NCBI RefSeq assembly: GCF_020171785.1
Contig: NZ_JAIVAE010000004.1
Coordinates: 186,001-250,000, forward strand
DNA length: 64,000 nt
Direction: 5' to 3'
Origin: Guptibacillus hwajinpoensis
Lineage (GTDB): Bacteria > Bacillota > Bacilli > Bacillales > Guptibacillaceae
Shown: positions 52,317-59,925 of the stretch, one piece after another
Numbering within the stretch: position 1 is the first letter of the stretch
How the letters are laid out: each line of letters starts with the position of its first letter
Translations under genes and position numbers: made by a program
Notes under the pieces: generated by a model
What the model was told of the DNA's origin: nothing
The model's input: the letters and a program-made list of their open reading frames with translations, nothing else
Databases searched by the model: none

Positions 52317-52386
52317 GGGGGGTCAGGCTCGAGCCTGACCCCCTTTGAAAACAAAACAAGCAAAAAGTCCCTCATAGAAGGACTCT
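52317..52386 (+). repeat. REP element, copy 11, with diverged tail hairpin
   Basis: Perfect core palindrome at 52318-52343 (half-site GGGGGTCAGGCTC), then AAAACAAAAC and the hairpin AAAAAGTCC / GGACTCTTT. It lies between the gvp cluster and the end of the sulfotransferase gene. Confidence 0.85.
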
Positions 52387-52468
52387 TTGTGTATCACTAA
52401 ATTCGTTTTAATCGCCACCATAAAGGGAGGACAAAGAGGTTCGTAGGATAGAAGTACTGCGTAAACCG

Positions 52469-53224
52469 CTATTGATATCCCAATTCTTCAAGTAGATCTC
52501 CAGCACACGCTTGAAACAGTGCTTTGAGTTCATCATCCATCTCATCCTTCCATCCACCGCTTTTTCCTTTACGGAATGTAACGGAAGCTTCTGGTCGGAT
52601 GTTTGAAATCATTGCGGTAATCCAGTCTTCTCGATGAAGGGAATGGTCGACTCCATCAGCTAGAAAATCAAGCAAATCGCTAGTGGTTTTCCGCTTCGTT
52701 TGTTCAGAACCAATCATATCTTCGAAGCGTATGGCGTGCACGTTTGGACGGTTTAACCAACCTGAAAAGCTTTGATACCACTCTCGAATGCCTGGGTGAT
52801 CTGGAATTCCATTCTCTAAAACTGGCCCTCCTTCTATTAGAAACTTGATACGATCACGATGTGTGAATCCTTCTTGTGTAAAAGTAGAATATAGATGGTC
52901 TATTTGCGTTTTAGGAATGAAGTGAGCATACGAAATCAAGACATCTCGCGGATCGCGAAATACAAAGACCTGCTTCATATCGAGTTCTTTGAAGAACGTC
53001 TCCCAATCCACTGAGTAATGAAGGTGCCCATTTGCAAAAGAATGTGGGGAAAGATTTTTAATTGGATTTAGTTTTTCATCCGTCTGATAATGATAGTGCT
53101 CATATAACCCAATTTGAGAATTATATTGGATACCAGGAATCCCAAGAAGCAGCTGTTTTAAAAGATGTGTACCGCTTTTGGGGATTGAATTTAAAAAAAA
53201 GCGTGGGATGACAATCTGATTCAA
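52469..53224 (-). CDS. PAPS-dependent sulfotransferase
   Basis: 251 residues from TTG at 53224, behind AAGGAGG. The 5'-phosphosulfate-binding loop NSIPKSGTHLL (residues 12-22), the 3'-phosphate-binding block VFRDPRDVLISY (88-99) and the C-terminal RKGKSGGWKDE are the defining motifs of the sulfotransferase_1 family. NGHLHYSVDW holds candidate catalytic His residues. It transfers sulfate from PAPS to a hydroxyl or amine acceptor. It is the last gene of an operon making PAPS. No signal peptide, so the acceptor is probably a cytosolic or precursor molecule. The acceptor is unknown. Confidence 0.87.
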   Translation of the reverse strand: MNQIVIPRFFLNSIPKSGTHLLKQLLLGIPGIQYNSQIGLYEHYHYQTDEKLNPIKNLSPHSFANGHLHYSVDWETFFKELDMKQVFVFRDPRDVLISYAHFIPKTQIDHLYSTFTQEGFTHRDRIKFLIEGGPVLENGIPDHPGIREWYQSFSGWLNRPNVHAIRFEDMIGSEQTKRKTTSDLLDFLADGVDHSLHREDWITAMISNIRPEASVTFRKGKSGGWKDEMDDELKALFQACAGDLLEELGYQ

Positions 53225-53290
53225 ACCTTAAAACCTCCTTAATTTGATGAATCTTGTGGCACTATTTGGCCCTCATCATGAGCCTGGGAG

Positions 53291-53893
53291 TTAACCTTTC
53301 AAATACCCATGTTTCTGTAAATAGGACACAATCGATTGGACAGCTTCCTCTACGGTCAGTTTTTCTGTATCAAGAACGATGTGAGCGGTAGTTGGGGGTT
53401 CATAGGGAGAGTCGATGCCGGTGAACTGATGAATCTCTCCTCGGCGGACCTTTGCATATAAACCTTTCGGATCCCGATTCTCACATGCTTCAAGGCTTGC
53501 TTTTACAAAAATCTCAATGAATTCTCCCTCATTGAATCGGGAACGAACCATGTCGCGGTCTTTTTGAAAAGGAGATATGAAGGCTGTCAGGGTTATGAGA
53601 CCAGCATCCACAAATAGCCGAGACACTTCACCAATTCTCCTGATGTTCTCGACCCTGTCCTCATCACTGAAGCCAAGGTCACGATTTAACCCATGCCGCA
53701 CGTTATCGCCATCAAGCCGATACGTATGGACACCTGATGCGTGTAAAACGTTCTCAAGCTCTACGGCTATCGTCGATTTACCTGAACCGGATAATCCTGT
53801 GAACCAGAGCACGACCCCTTTATGTCCCTTCCGTTTTTCACGATCCGGCTTCGTCACCCTTCCCTCGTGCCAGGTAATATGTTTTTCTTTCAT
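53291..53893 (-). CDS. cysC: adenylylsulfate (APS) kinase
   Basis: 200 residues. ATG at 53893 has good spacing from AAGGAG, while the ATG at 53902 abuts it. Walker A is GLSGSGKS (33-40), followed by [20 protein letters not shown] and [14 protein letters not shown], all typical of CysC. It phosphorylates adenosine phosphosulfate to PAPS, the donor used by the sulfotransferase downstream (66 bp gap). Confidence 0.95.
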   Translation of the reverse strand: MKEKHITWHEGRVTKPDREKRKGHKGVVLWFTGLSGSGKSTIAVELENVLHASGVHTYRLDGDNVRHGLNRDLGFSDEDRVENIRRIGEVSRLFVDAGLITLTAFISPFQKDRDMVRSRFNEGEFIEIFVKASLEACENRDPKGLYAKVRRGEIHQFTGIDSPYEPPTTAHIVLDTEKLTVEEAVQSIVSYLQKHGYLKG

Positions 53894-53911
53894 CAAATCC
53901 ATCTCCTTTCC

Positions 53912-55663
53912 TTAAGCCATTAAATAAAATCGAACAAGGACTAAAGTAGTCACCATCACAATGATGGTTAAAGGGAATCCTATTTTTAAAAAGTCTTGGA
54001 ACCGATAACCACCTGCACCATAAACAATTAAATTGGTTTGGTAGCCAATTGGCGTCATGAAGCTTGCGGAGGCAGCAATCGCAACAGTGATGGCGAGTGG
54101 CATGAGTTCAACTTCAAGCGTTCGGGCCACTTCCATTGCAATCGGAAACATAAAAACGACTGCGGCGCTATTCGTCATCATTTCGGTAAAGACATTTGTG
54201 ACGACATAGAGGCTGAGAAGCGTAGCAAATAAACCAAAAGGATGGGTGAACGTAATTAAGAAATCAGCCATTGACGTAGCGACCCCTGAATTTAATAACG
54301 CAGTTCCAATCCCGAAAGAACAAGCGATCATCAACAGAACATTCCATTGAATGAGATGCCGCGCTTCACCAGGTGTTACAAGCTTTGTTAAAAAGAGTAG
54401 CAGTGTTGTCACAGCCATCGCGGTAAGCATCGAGAGAACATTGAATGTGACGAGGGCAATCATCATTCCAAACCATCCGCTCGATAGCCAGCCCATTCTC
54501 ATTTGTCGCTTGGTCACAAGTTTATGATCGATTGGTGTAATGGCATAGAAATCGTTTTTCTTATCAAACTGTTCTCCAGCCACCATTAACAGCACGTCCC
54601 CAGGCTTTAACACAATATCACCGATTTTCGTTTGCAAACGCTGGTTATGTCGATGAACAGCAATTACCGCAGCTTGATGAAGGCTTCTAAAGTTGGTGTC
54701 TTTCACCTTTTTAAAAAGGTGGGAAGAATGATGGGTGACGATTCCTTCCACGAGCCGGTGGTGGTCTGGAAAAGACGAACCTGTGCTTTCTTGCAGTTCG
54801 AGCCCTTTCATCCGCTGGATATCGGTAATTGTTGAAATATCACCGCTAAACACGAGCCGGTCACCTTCTTTTAAAATTGTGTTGCCTGATACGGGCGCTA
54901 TCGCATGTTCGTTACGTAAAATGCTGACGAGAAATAATCCTTTCAAGCTCCTTAGCTGCGCTTCTTTCACCGTAAGATTTCGATAAGGAAATTGGGCAGT
55001 GATGAGCGCTTCACCGGTGTACTCCTTAAGCACCGGCTCAGAGAGATTTGAAATACCACGCCCTGGTAGCAGGTGATCACTAAATAGAACCAAATACAAG
55101 AGTCCGAGTAATGTAATTGGAATACCAATAGCGCTAAGCTGAAAAAAAGAAAAGCCAGCATAGCCGTTTTCAACAAGAAGACCGTGAACGACCAAATTGG
55201 TTGATGTCCCGATTATCGTAATCGTACCGCCGAGAATGGTTGCGTAAGAAAGTGGAATGAGAAATTTAGAAGGCGAAATACCATTTTCCGTACACCATTT
55301 TTTCACCATTGGCGTGGAAGCGATGACGATCGGCGTATTGTTCACGAATGCGGAAATCAACGAGATAGGAAAGAGCAATCTGACCAATCGTTTCTTTGGC
55401 GAATAAGCCCCTTTTAAGAGGCGTAGAAACGTGCGGTCGACAATTCCACTTTTTTGAATACTTCCAGCAATAATGAAAAGAAGGGCGATGGTGAGCATTC
55501 CTTCATTCGAGAATCCGGCCGTTGCTTCTTCCGGCGTAATGATCCCGGTAAAAAGAAATAAAACGAGAACGGAGGCAAGAATAACGTCAGGCCGTCCCAG
55601 TTCAAAGAAGAGGGCGATTAGCATTGCGATCATGGTAATGAGAACAAAATAGAAAGTAATCAT
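53912..55663 (-). CDS. SLC13/DASS-family permease with two RCK_C domains, likely sulfate uptake
   Basis: 583 residues. About five N-terminal membrane segments (FVNNTPIVIASTPMV is the DASS signature-like loop), then two TrkA-C-type domains (near 205-275 and 290-370), then the second half of the transporter (FTEMMTNSAAVVFMFPIAM). Permeases with this layout import sulfate or dicarboxylates. The neighbours point to sulfate. It lies 21 bp after sat and 18 bp before cysC. I see no good ribosome binding site before ATG 55663, so translation may be coupled to sat. Confidence 0.88.
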   Translation of the reverse strand: MITFYFVLITMIAMLIALFFELGRPDVILASVLVLFLFTGIITPEEATAGFSNEGMLTIALLFIIAGSIQKSGIVDRTFLRLLKGAYSPKKRLVRLLFPISLISAFVNNTPIVIASTPMVKKWCTENGISPSKFLIPLSYATILGGTITIIGTSTNLVVHGLLVENGYAGFSFFQLSAIGIPITLLGLLYLVLFSDHLLPGRGISNLSEPVLKEYTGEALITAQFPYRNLTVKEAQLRSLKGLFLVSILRNEHAIAPVSGNTILKEGDRLVFSGDISTITDIQRMKGLELQESTGSSFPDHHRLVEGIVTHHSSHLFKKVKDTNFRSLHQAAVIAVHRHNQRLQTKIGDIVLKPGDVLLMVAGEQFDKKNDFYAITPIDHKLVTKRQMRMGWLSSGWFGMMIALVTFNVLSMLTAMAVTTLLLFLTKLVTPGEARHLIQWNVLLMIACSFGIGTALLNSGVATSMADFLITFTHPFGLFATLLSLYVVTNVFTEMMTNSAAVVFMFPIAMEVARTLEVELMPLAITVAIAASASFMTPIGYQTNLIVYGAGGYRFQDFLKIGFPLTIIVMVTTLVLVRFYLMA

Positions 55664-55684
55664 AGGGAGAGTAGGATGCCGGCA

Positions 55685-56845
55685 TTAAGTTTCTTCAGAG
55701 TCATGCTGTTGCACCTCATTAATCAAGATGTCGATCACTTCAGGCCGAGAAAATTCCTTTGGTGGACGCTGCCCATTTTTCAGCATTTCTCGAACTTTTG
55801 TACCGCTCAGGTGAAGGTGACATTCACTGTCGTGTGGACACGTTTTGGAAGTTGCCATGCTTGCACATTGCTCACAGTAAAAAGCATGTTCGAAAGCCAT
55901 GATCTCAATGCCAATTTCATCTTTTGCGAATTGGTTAAAGATGTTCTGAGCCGCGAACGTATTGTAAAAGTCGCCAACGCCTGCATGATCCCTTCCAACG
56001 ATAAAATGGGTACAGCCAAAGTTCTTCCGAACAATACTATGAAAAACGGCTTCACGCGGGCCGGCGTATCTCATGGCAGCAGGAAAAACAGAAAGAATAA
56101 CGCGGTCGGCCGGATAGTAGTTTTCTAAAAGAGTATGATAGCTTTTCATGCGGATATCCGCTGAAATGTCATCTTTCTTTGTTTCCCCAACAAGCGGATG
56201 GATCAGAAGGCCATCAACCGTTTCGAGTGCTGTCTTTTGAAGGTACTCATGCGCGCGATGAATCGGATTGCGCGTTTGAAAACCTACAATCGTTTTCCAG
56301 CCACGTTGTTGAAAGGATTCTCTCAATTCGGCTGGCGTTTGAAAATTTTCCTGAAGTGCCTTTGGATGTTGGAGGAGGGTGATCGGTCCCCCAAGATTAA
56401 AAGCCTGCTGCTCGTACGTTTTTTGTACACCAGGGTGTGTTGGATCGTTAGTTCCGTAAACAGCATGTGCTTCTTCACGTTTGTTGGTTTCATAGATATC
56501 TTCTACTTCCATAAGTCCGTAGATTTCCCCATCATTCCCCTTTAAGCAAATAGTGGGGCTAAAAGATATTTGGTCACGCACTTCATTAGAGACGGAAAGT
56601 GTAATAGGCAAGCTCCAGATTGTCCCATTTGCGAGCCGCATTTTCGTTAAAACATTCTGGTAATCAGTTTGGTTCATAAAGCCGGTTAACGGACTGAATG
56701 CGCCGATTGCGATGAGATACAAATCAGATAAATTCCATGGTGTTAACGTAATCGCTGGAAACATTGCAGCTTTCTCAAGCAGCGCCAGGCGATCTTCTTC
56801 ACATGGAATGCGGTTCACTAGATGACCGCCATGTGGTTCAATCAT
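55685..56845 (-). CDS. sat: sulfate adenylyltransferase (ATP sulfurylase)
   Basis: 386 residues from ATG at 56845, after AAAGGAG. QTRNPIHRAHEYLQK and HFIVGRDHAGVGDFY are the ATP- and sulfate-binding motifs. A cysteine-rich segment (CEQCASMATSKTCPHD) is common in the prokaryotic homo-oligomeric enzyme. It makes adenosine phosphosulfate from ATP and sulfate. It is the first gene of the operon sat - permease - cysC - sulfotransferase. Unlike the assimilation operon of B. subtilis there is no cysH. Confidence 0.94.
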   Translation of the reverse strand: MIEPHGGHLVNRIPCEEDRLALLEKAAMFPAITLTPWNLSDLYLIAIGAFSPLTGFMNQTDYQNVLTKMRLANGTIWSLPITLSVSNEVRDQISFSPTICLKGNDGEIYGLMEVEDIYETNKREEAHAVYGTNDPTHPGVQKTYEQQAFNLGGPITLLQHPKALQENFQTPAELRESFQQRGWKTIVGFQTRNPIHRAHEYLQKTALETVDGLLIHPLVGETKKDDISADIRMKSYHTLLENYYPADRVILSVFPAAMRYAGPREAVFHSIVRKNFGCTHFIVGRDHAGVGDFYNTFAAQNIFNQFAKDEIGIEIMAFEHAFYCEQCASMATSKTCPHDSECHLHLSGTKVREMLKNGQRPPKEFSRPEVIDILINEVQQHDSEET

Positions 56846-56942
56846 AACTATTCTCCTTTCATGCTCGTTCAAGGATTATCGATGCTACTAGCTTATGAAA
56901 GAAGAGGAGGGGAAGAGAGGGCGAATGGGAAAAAAGGTTGTA

Positions 56943-56968
56943 GGGGGTCAGGCGCGAGCCTGACCCCC
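56943..56968. repeat. REP palindrome, copy 12
   Basis: GGGGGTCAGG and CCTGACCCCC around GCGCGAG-type centre. A tail CAAACAAACG and CAAAGAACACCC follow without a hairpin. Lies between the divergent sat and blaI-like units. Confidence 0.85.
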
Positions 56969-57012
56969 TCCGCAAACAAACGTCCTCCCACAAAGAACAC
57001 CCTCAATTCCTC

Positions 57013-57048
57013 TTGACCCCACCATCCATTTAAACTACACTGTGTAGT
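57013..57048 (+). promoter_or_regulatory. sigma-A promoter and BlaI-type operator of the blaI-like operon
   Basis: TTGACC (57013-57018), 17 bp, TACACT (57036-57041). The inverted repeat ACTACA CTG TGTAGT (57034-57048) covers the -10 box, the pattern of BlaI/MecI operators built on TACA/TGTA. A related palindrome precedes the DoxX gene. Confidence 0.75.
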
Positions 57049-57062
57049 GTGAGGTGGACGTG

Positions 57063-57473
57063 ATGAAAATTCAGCAGTTCAAGACAAATGAGACGGGGTT
57101 GAATCGTTTCTTTGGTTCGCTTGAAGCGAAGATAATAGACATTCTTTGGGATGGTCCGGAGATGACGATTAAAGATGTGAAGCAAAAGCTTGATCAGGAA
57201 AAGAGTACGAACTTTAACACGGTGATGACGGTCATGAATCGTCTTGTTGATAAAGGCGTACTTGCGAAGAGAACGGAGAAGCGAACGTCCATGTTCAAGC
57301 CGGTTTTCTCAAAAGAAGAGTTTTTACAAACGCAGTCGAAAGAGCTAACGCAGGATTTGATGGATGAATTCGGTCCGCTAGCGGTTAATCATATGCTTGA
57401 TGCGCTTGATGAAGCAGATCCTATTCTGATTGAAAAGCTTGAGCAAAAAATCAAGCAGCTAAAGGAGAAGTAA
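57063..57473 (+). CDS. BlaI/MecI/CopY-family repressor
   Basis: 136 residues from ATG 57063 (GAGGTGGA before it). The winged helix is SLEAKIIDILWDGPEMTIKD followed by NTVMTVMNRLVDKGVLAKR. The C-terminal part is a helical dimerisation domain. BlaI-type repressors leave DNA when cut by their partner protease. The next gene is a M56 protease with one base between. Operators at 57034 and 58338 define its probable targets. The regulon is not a beta-lactamase one, since none is present. Confidence 0.9.
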   Translation: MKIQQFKTNETGLNRFFGSLEAKIIDILWDGPEMTIKDVKQKLDQEKSTNFNTVMTVMNRLVDKGVLAKRTEKRTSMFKPVFSKEEFLQTQSKELTQDLMDEFGPLAVNHMLDALDEADPILIEKLEQKIKQLKEK

Positions 57474-57474
57474 G

Positions 57475-58314
57475 ATGAAAATCAAACAGACAGGGCTTGT
57501 TTTCACGCTGTCTCTTTTTCTCGTCGCAGCTGTGGTCGTGCAAATGGCGATGTACAGTCTGCATCTTTTCTCAAACTGGAATCTGATATTTACCGTTCTT
57601 GAAGCTTGTCATAACTTGTTTCGCGCAATCGGCATATCATCGATGAATGTTTTTTTAGAAGTGCTGATTCTTTCAACGTTAACGCTTGTTGTGATTGTGC
57701 TCGTGAAGCAGTTTGCACGGTTCATTACTTTTTCAAAACGAGTGTCGCTTTTACAAGACGACCCAGCTACAAAGAAGGTAATCGTTCACTATAATCTGAA
57801 CCAAATCACCGTTATCACAAGCGAAGAACCGATCGCACTTACATATGGGCTGATCAAGCCGAAGATCGTAGTTTCGACTGCGCTTGTGAACATGCTTACT
57901 GAAGAAGAGCTTCGTGCCGTCATTTGTCATGAACAATTTCACCAACAGCATCGTGACCCGTTAAAAAAGTTTCTCATCACGCTTTTCGTGACCGCGCTCT
58001 GGTACGTTCCGATCCTTAAATGGGTATCGAAACACTATCAAACGCTGAGGGAGATTGAGGCGGATAAATTCGCGATGTTGCAAACAAACAATATGCTCGA
58101 CCTTAGTAGTGCACTTTTAAAATTGTTGAAAAACGAGTACAGGCAGCGACACGCGTTTGCCGTTTCGTTCGCAGATACGTCTGTGAATGACCGCATTCAG
58201 CACATTCTTTCTCCTGAAAAAGAAGTACATGCTACGCTGCCTGTGGAAACCATACTTTATTCAGTCTTTATCGTCTTAGGGTTAACCGTCATGTTCACGG
58301 TGGCGACACCCTAA
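57475..58314 (+). CDS. M56-family membrane protease (BlaR1-like, no sensor domain)
   Basis: 279 residues with about four membrane segments. The zinc motif ICHEQFHQQH (HExxH, residues near 151-158) with a downstream acidic ligand in REIEADKFAML. BlaR1 and MecR1 carry an extracellular penicillin-binding domain that is absent here, so the trigger must be sensed otherwise or by another protein. It presumably cleaves the repressor encoded one base upstream. Signal unknown. Confidence 0.87.
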   Translation: MKIKQTGLVFTLSLFLVAAVVVQMAMYSLHLFSNWNLIFTVLEACHNLFRAIGISSMNVFLEVLILSTLTLVVIVLVKQFARFITFSKRVSLLQDDPATKKVIVHYNLNQITVITSEEPIALTYGLIKPKIVVSTALVNMLTEEELRAVICHEQFHQQHRDPLKKFLITLFVTALWYVPILKWVSKHYQTLREIEADKFAMLQTNNMLDLSSALLKLLKNEYRQRHAFAVSFADTSVNDRIQHILSPEKEVHATLPVETILYSVFIVLGLTVMFTVATP

Positions 58315-58337
58315 TTCTTTTTCGAAAATGAACACTA

Positions 58338-58349
58338 CACTACGTAGTG
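58338..58349. promoter_or_regulatory. BlaI-type operator before the DoxX-DsbA operon
   Basis: CACTACGTAGTG is a perfect palindrome 22 bp before the DoxX start, with the same ACTAC/GTAGT halves as the site at 57034. The -10-like TACACT (58336-58341) overlaps it. Confidence 0.65.
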
Positions 58350-58371
58350 CAATGCAAAGGAGAAATCATAT

Positions 58372-58776
58372 ATGAAATTATCACCAAACGTCGCCCTAGT
58401 CGTCCTTCGTCTCGCTCTTGGAGTTATTTTCACCGTCCATGGATTTGATAAGTTTGCAGGAGGAATTGAAAATACCGTTGGATTTTTTGAAAGCATTGGC
58501 ATAAGTGGTGGATTAGCTTATGTCGTGGCAACAATCGAACTTGTAGGTGGTCTGCTTATGATTGTTGGTCTCGGAACACGCATCGTCGCTGCGCTTTTTA
58601 TCATTGTGATGCTCGGAGCGATTTTCACGGTGAAAAGCGGAACGGGATTTATCGGAGGTTACGAGCTTGATCTCGCCCTTCTCGGTATGTCACTCGCGCT
58701 ACTTATAAGCGGTGGTGGAACGATTTCTGTCGATGCTAAACTTTTTTCAAAACAAGGTGAGGGAGTTCAAGGATAA
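58372..58776 (+). CDS. DoxX-family membrane protein
   Basis: 134 residues with four membrane segments. VVLRLALGVIFTVHGFDKFA and ELVGGLLMIVGLGTRIVAAL are typical DoxX blocks. DoxX proteins cooperate with thiol or redox enzymes in some bacteria. The next gene overlaps (TAATG) and encodes a DsbA-like protein, so they are made together. Repression by the BlaI-type regulator is suggested by the operator upstream. Confidence 0.88.
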   Translation: MKLSPNVALVVLRLALGVIFTVHGFDKFAGGIENTVGFFESIGISGGLAYVVATIELVGGLLMIVGLGTRIVAALFIIVMLGAIFTVKSGTGFIGGYELDLALLGMSLALLISGGGTISVDAKLFSKQGEGVQG

Positions 58777-59465
58777 TGGCAAATTCTAAAAATAAAAAGA
58801 AGAACCAGGCGACGAAGTCAAAACAGAAGCCGAAAGCGTGGTTGTATGGATTAGCGGCTGCGGCGGCTGTTATTATCGTCGTTGTCATCATCATGACAAC
58901 TGGATCAAACTCGGGCGGGTCGAGTGAAGAAGCAATGAACCAGCCTTTTCTTGGAGATGAAAATGCCCAGGTGGAAGTGATCGAATTTGGTGATTACAAA
59001 TGTCCTTACTGTAAATCGTTTGAACAATCGTTTTTCCCGCAAATCGATCAGGAGCTAATTCAAACGGGGGATGTGAAATTTACGTTTATGAACTATCCGT
59101 TTATTAATGTCGATTCCAATCGCTCGGCGGAATTTGCTGAAGTCGTGTACCAAGAGCTCGGCAACGACGTTTTCTGGGAGTTCCATAGCTTAATGTATGA
59201 AAAGCAAACCGAAGGAACGGAACAGCAGGATATTTATACAGAAGATTACCTCGTCGAAACGTTGAAAGAAATCACTAATGAAGAGAAAGCGGAGCAAGTG
59301 CTCACTGCATTTCAGGACGGTGCTGGTGAAGAAGCGGTGGAGTACGATCTTAAACGTGCGAAGGATTTAGACGTCAGCGGGACACCGGCGCTATTCGTAA
59401 ACGGTGAACCGTTTGAAGGGCAGACGATCGAGGATTTGAAGAAAATGGTGGAGGAAGCGAAGTAA
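58776..59465 (+). CDS. membrane-anchored DsbA-like thiol oxidoreductase (BdbD type)
   Basis: 229 residues. A basic N-terminus and one membrane segment (PKAWLYGLAAAAAVIIVVVI) anchor it, with the thioredoxin-fold domain outside. The active site is FGDYKCPYCKSFE (CPYC), and the cis-Pro loop is SGTPALFVNG. It should form or isomerise disulfides in exported proteins. It overlaps the DoxX gene by one stop/start codon. A terminator follows. Confidence 0.92.
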   Translation: MANSKNKKKNQATKSKQKPKAWLYGLAAAAAVIIVVVIIMTTGSNSGGSSEEAMNQPFLGDENAQVEVIEFGDYKCPYCKSFEQSFFPQIDQELIQTGDVKFTFMNYPFINVDSNRSAEFAEVVYQELGNDVFWEFHSLMYEKQTEGTEQQDIYTEDYLVETLKEITNEEKAEQVLTAFQDGAGEEAVEYDLKRAKDLDVSGTPALFVNGEPFEGQTIEDLKKMVEEAK

Positions 59466-59491
59466 GGGTAGGAGTAAGTTGAAGGAAATAG

Positions 59492-59537
59492 AAGCCGTCA
59501 GTGGTTCACTTGTTGTGAGCCACTGACGGCTTTTTTA
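59492..59537 (+). terminator. terminator of the DoxX-DsbA operon
   Basis: AGCCGTCAGTGG pairs with CCACTGACGGCT, followed by TTTTTT. Confidence 0.9.
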
Positions 59538-59618
59538 TAATGTGATAGGAAGGTTCAAGTGATTCCGCAATTACAAATGGATATGTGTTGTAAATATTGT
59601 ACAATTGAAAGTGGGGCA

Positions 59619-59693
59619 GGGGGTCAGGCACGAGCCTGACCCCCTCAAAAGACAAAAGCGTGAAAAGTGTTCCTCACACAGGGACACTTTTCA
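59619..59693 (+). repeat. REP element, copy 13, with tail hairpin
   Basis: Core at 59619-59644, then AAAAGACAAAA and the hairpin TGAAAAGTGT-TCC / GGGACACTTTTCA (59661-59693). Confidence 0.85.
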
Positions 59694-59764
59694 CATTTCA
59701 TTAAAGGGCGTTAGTTACTTTGAAGCCATATCTATCAAGGGATTTGAATGGAATGAATAGCGAA

Positions 59765-59788
59765 GGGGTCAGGCTCGAACCTGACCCC
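59765..59788. repeat. REP palindrome, copy 14
   Basis: GGGGTCAGGCTC with its near reverse complement, one mismatch at the centre. The following sequence is a 13-bp tandem array instead of the usual tail. Confidence 0.85.
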
Positions 59789-59903
59789 ATCAAAGAACAC
59801 CATCAAAGAACACCATCAAAGAACACCATCAAAGAACACCATCAAAGAACACCATCAAAGAACACCATCAAAGAACACCATCAAAGAACACCATCAAAGA
59901 ACA
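59789..59903 (+). repeat. 13-bp tandem repeat array (8 full units and a partial ninth)
   Basis: ATCAAAGAACACC repeated 8 times without a mismatch, then ATCAAAGAACA. The unit resembles the REP tail TCAAAAGACA. It ends 22 bp before the response regulator start and 7 bp before its ribosome binding site. An open frame across it (HHQRTPSKN repeats) is a by-product of the unit length and not a gene. Confidence 0.9.
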
Positions 59904-59925
59904 AACCAAAGGGAGGGTGCTCCAA

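Noticed and set aside
57063-58314. A beta-lactamase resistance operon
   Set aside because: There is no beta-lactamase or mecA-like gene, and the protease lacks the penicillin-binding sensor.
59789-59903. Possible CRISPR array in the 13-bp tandem repeats
   Set aside because: Units are directly adjacent with no spacers, and no cas genes lie nearby.
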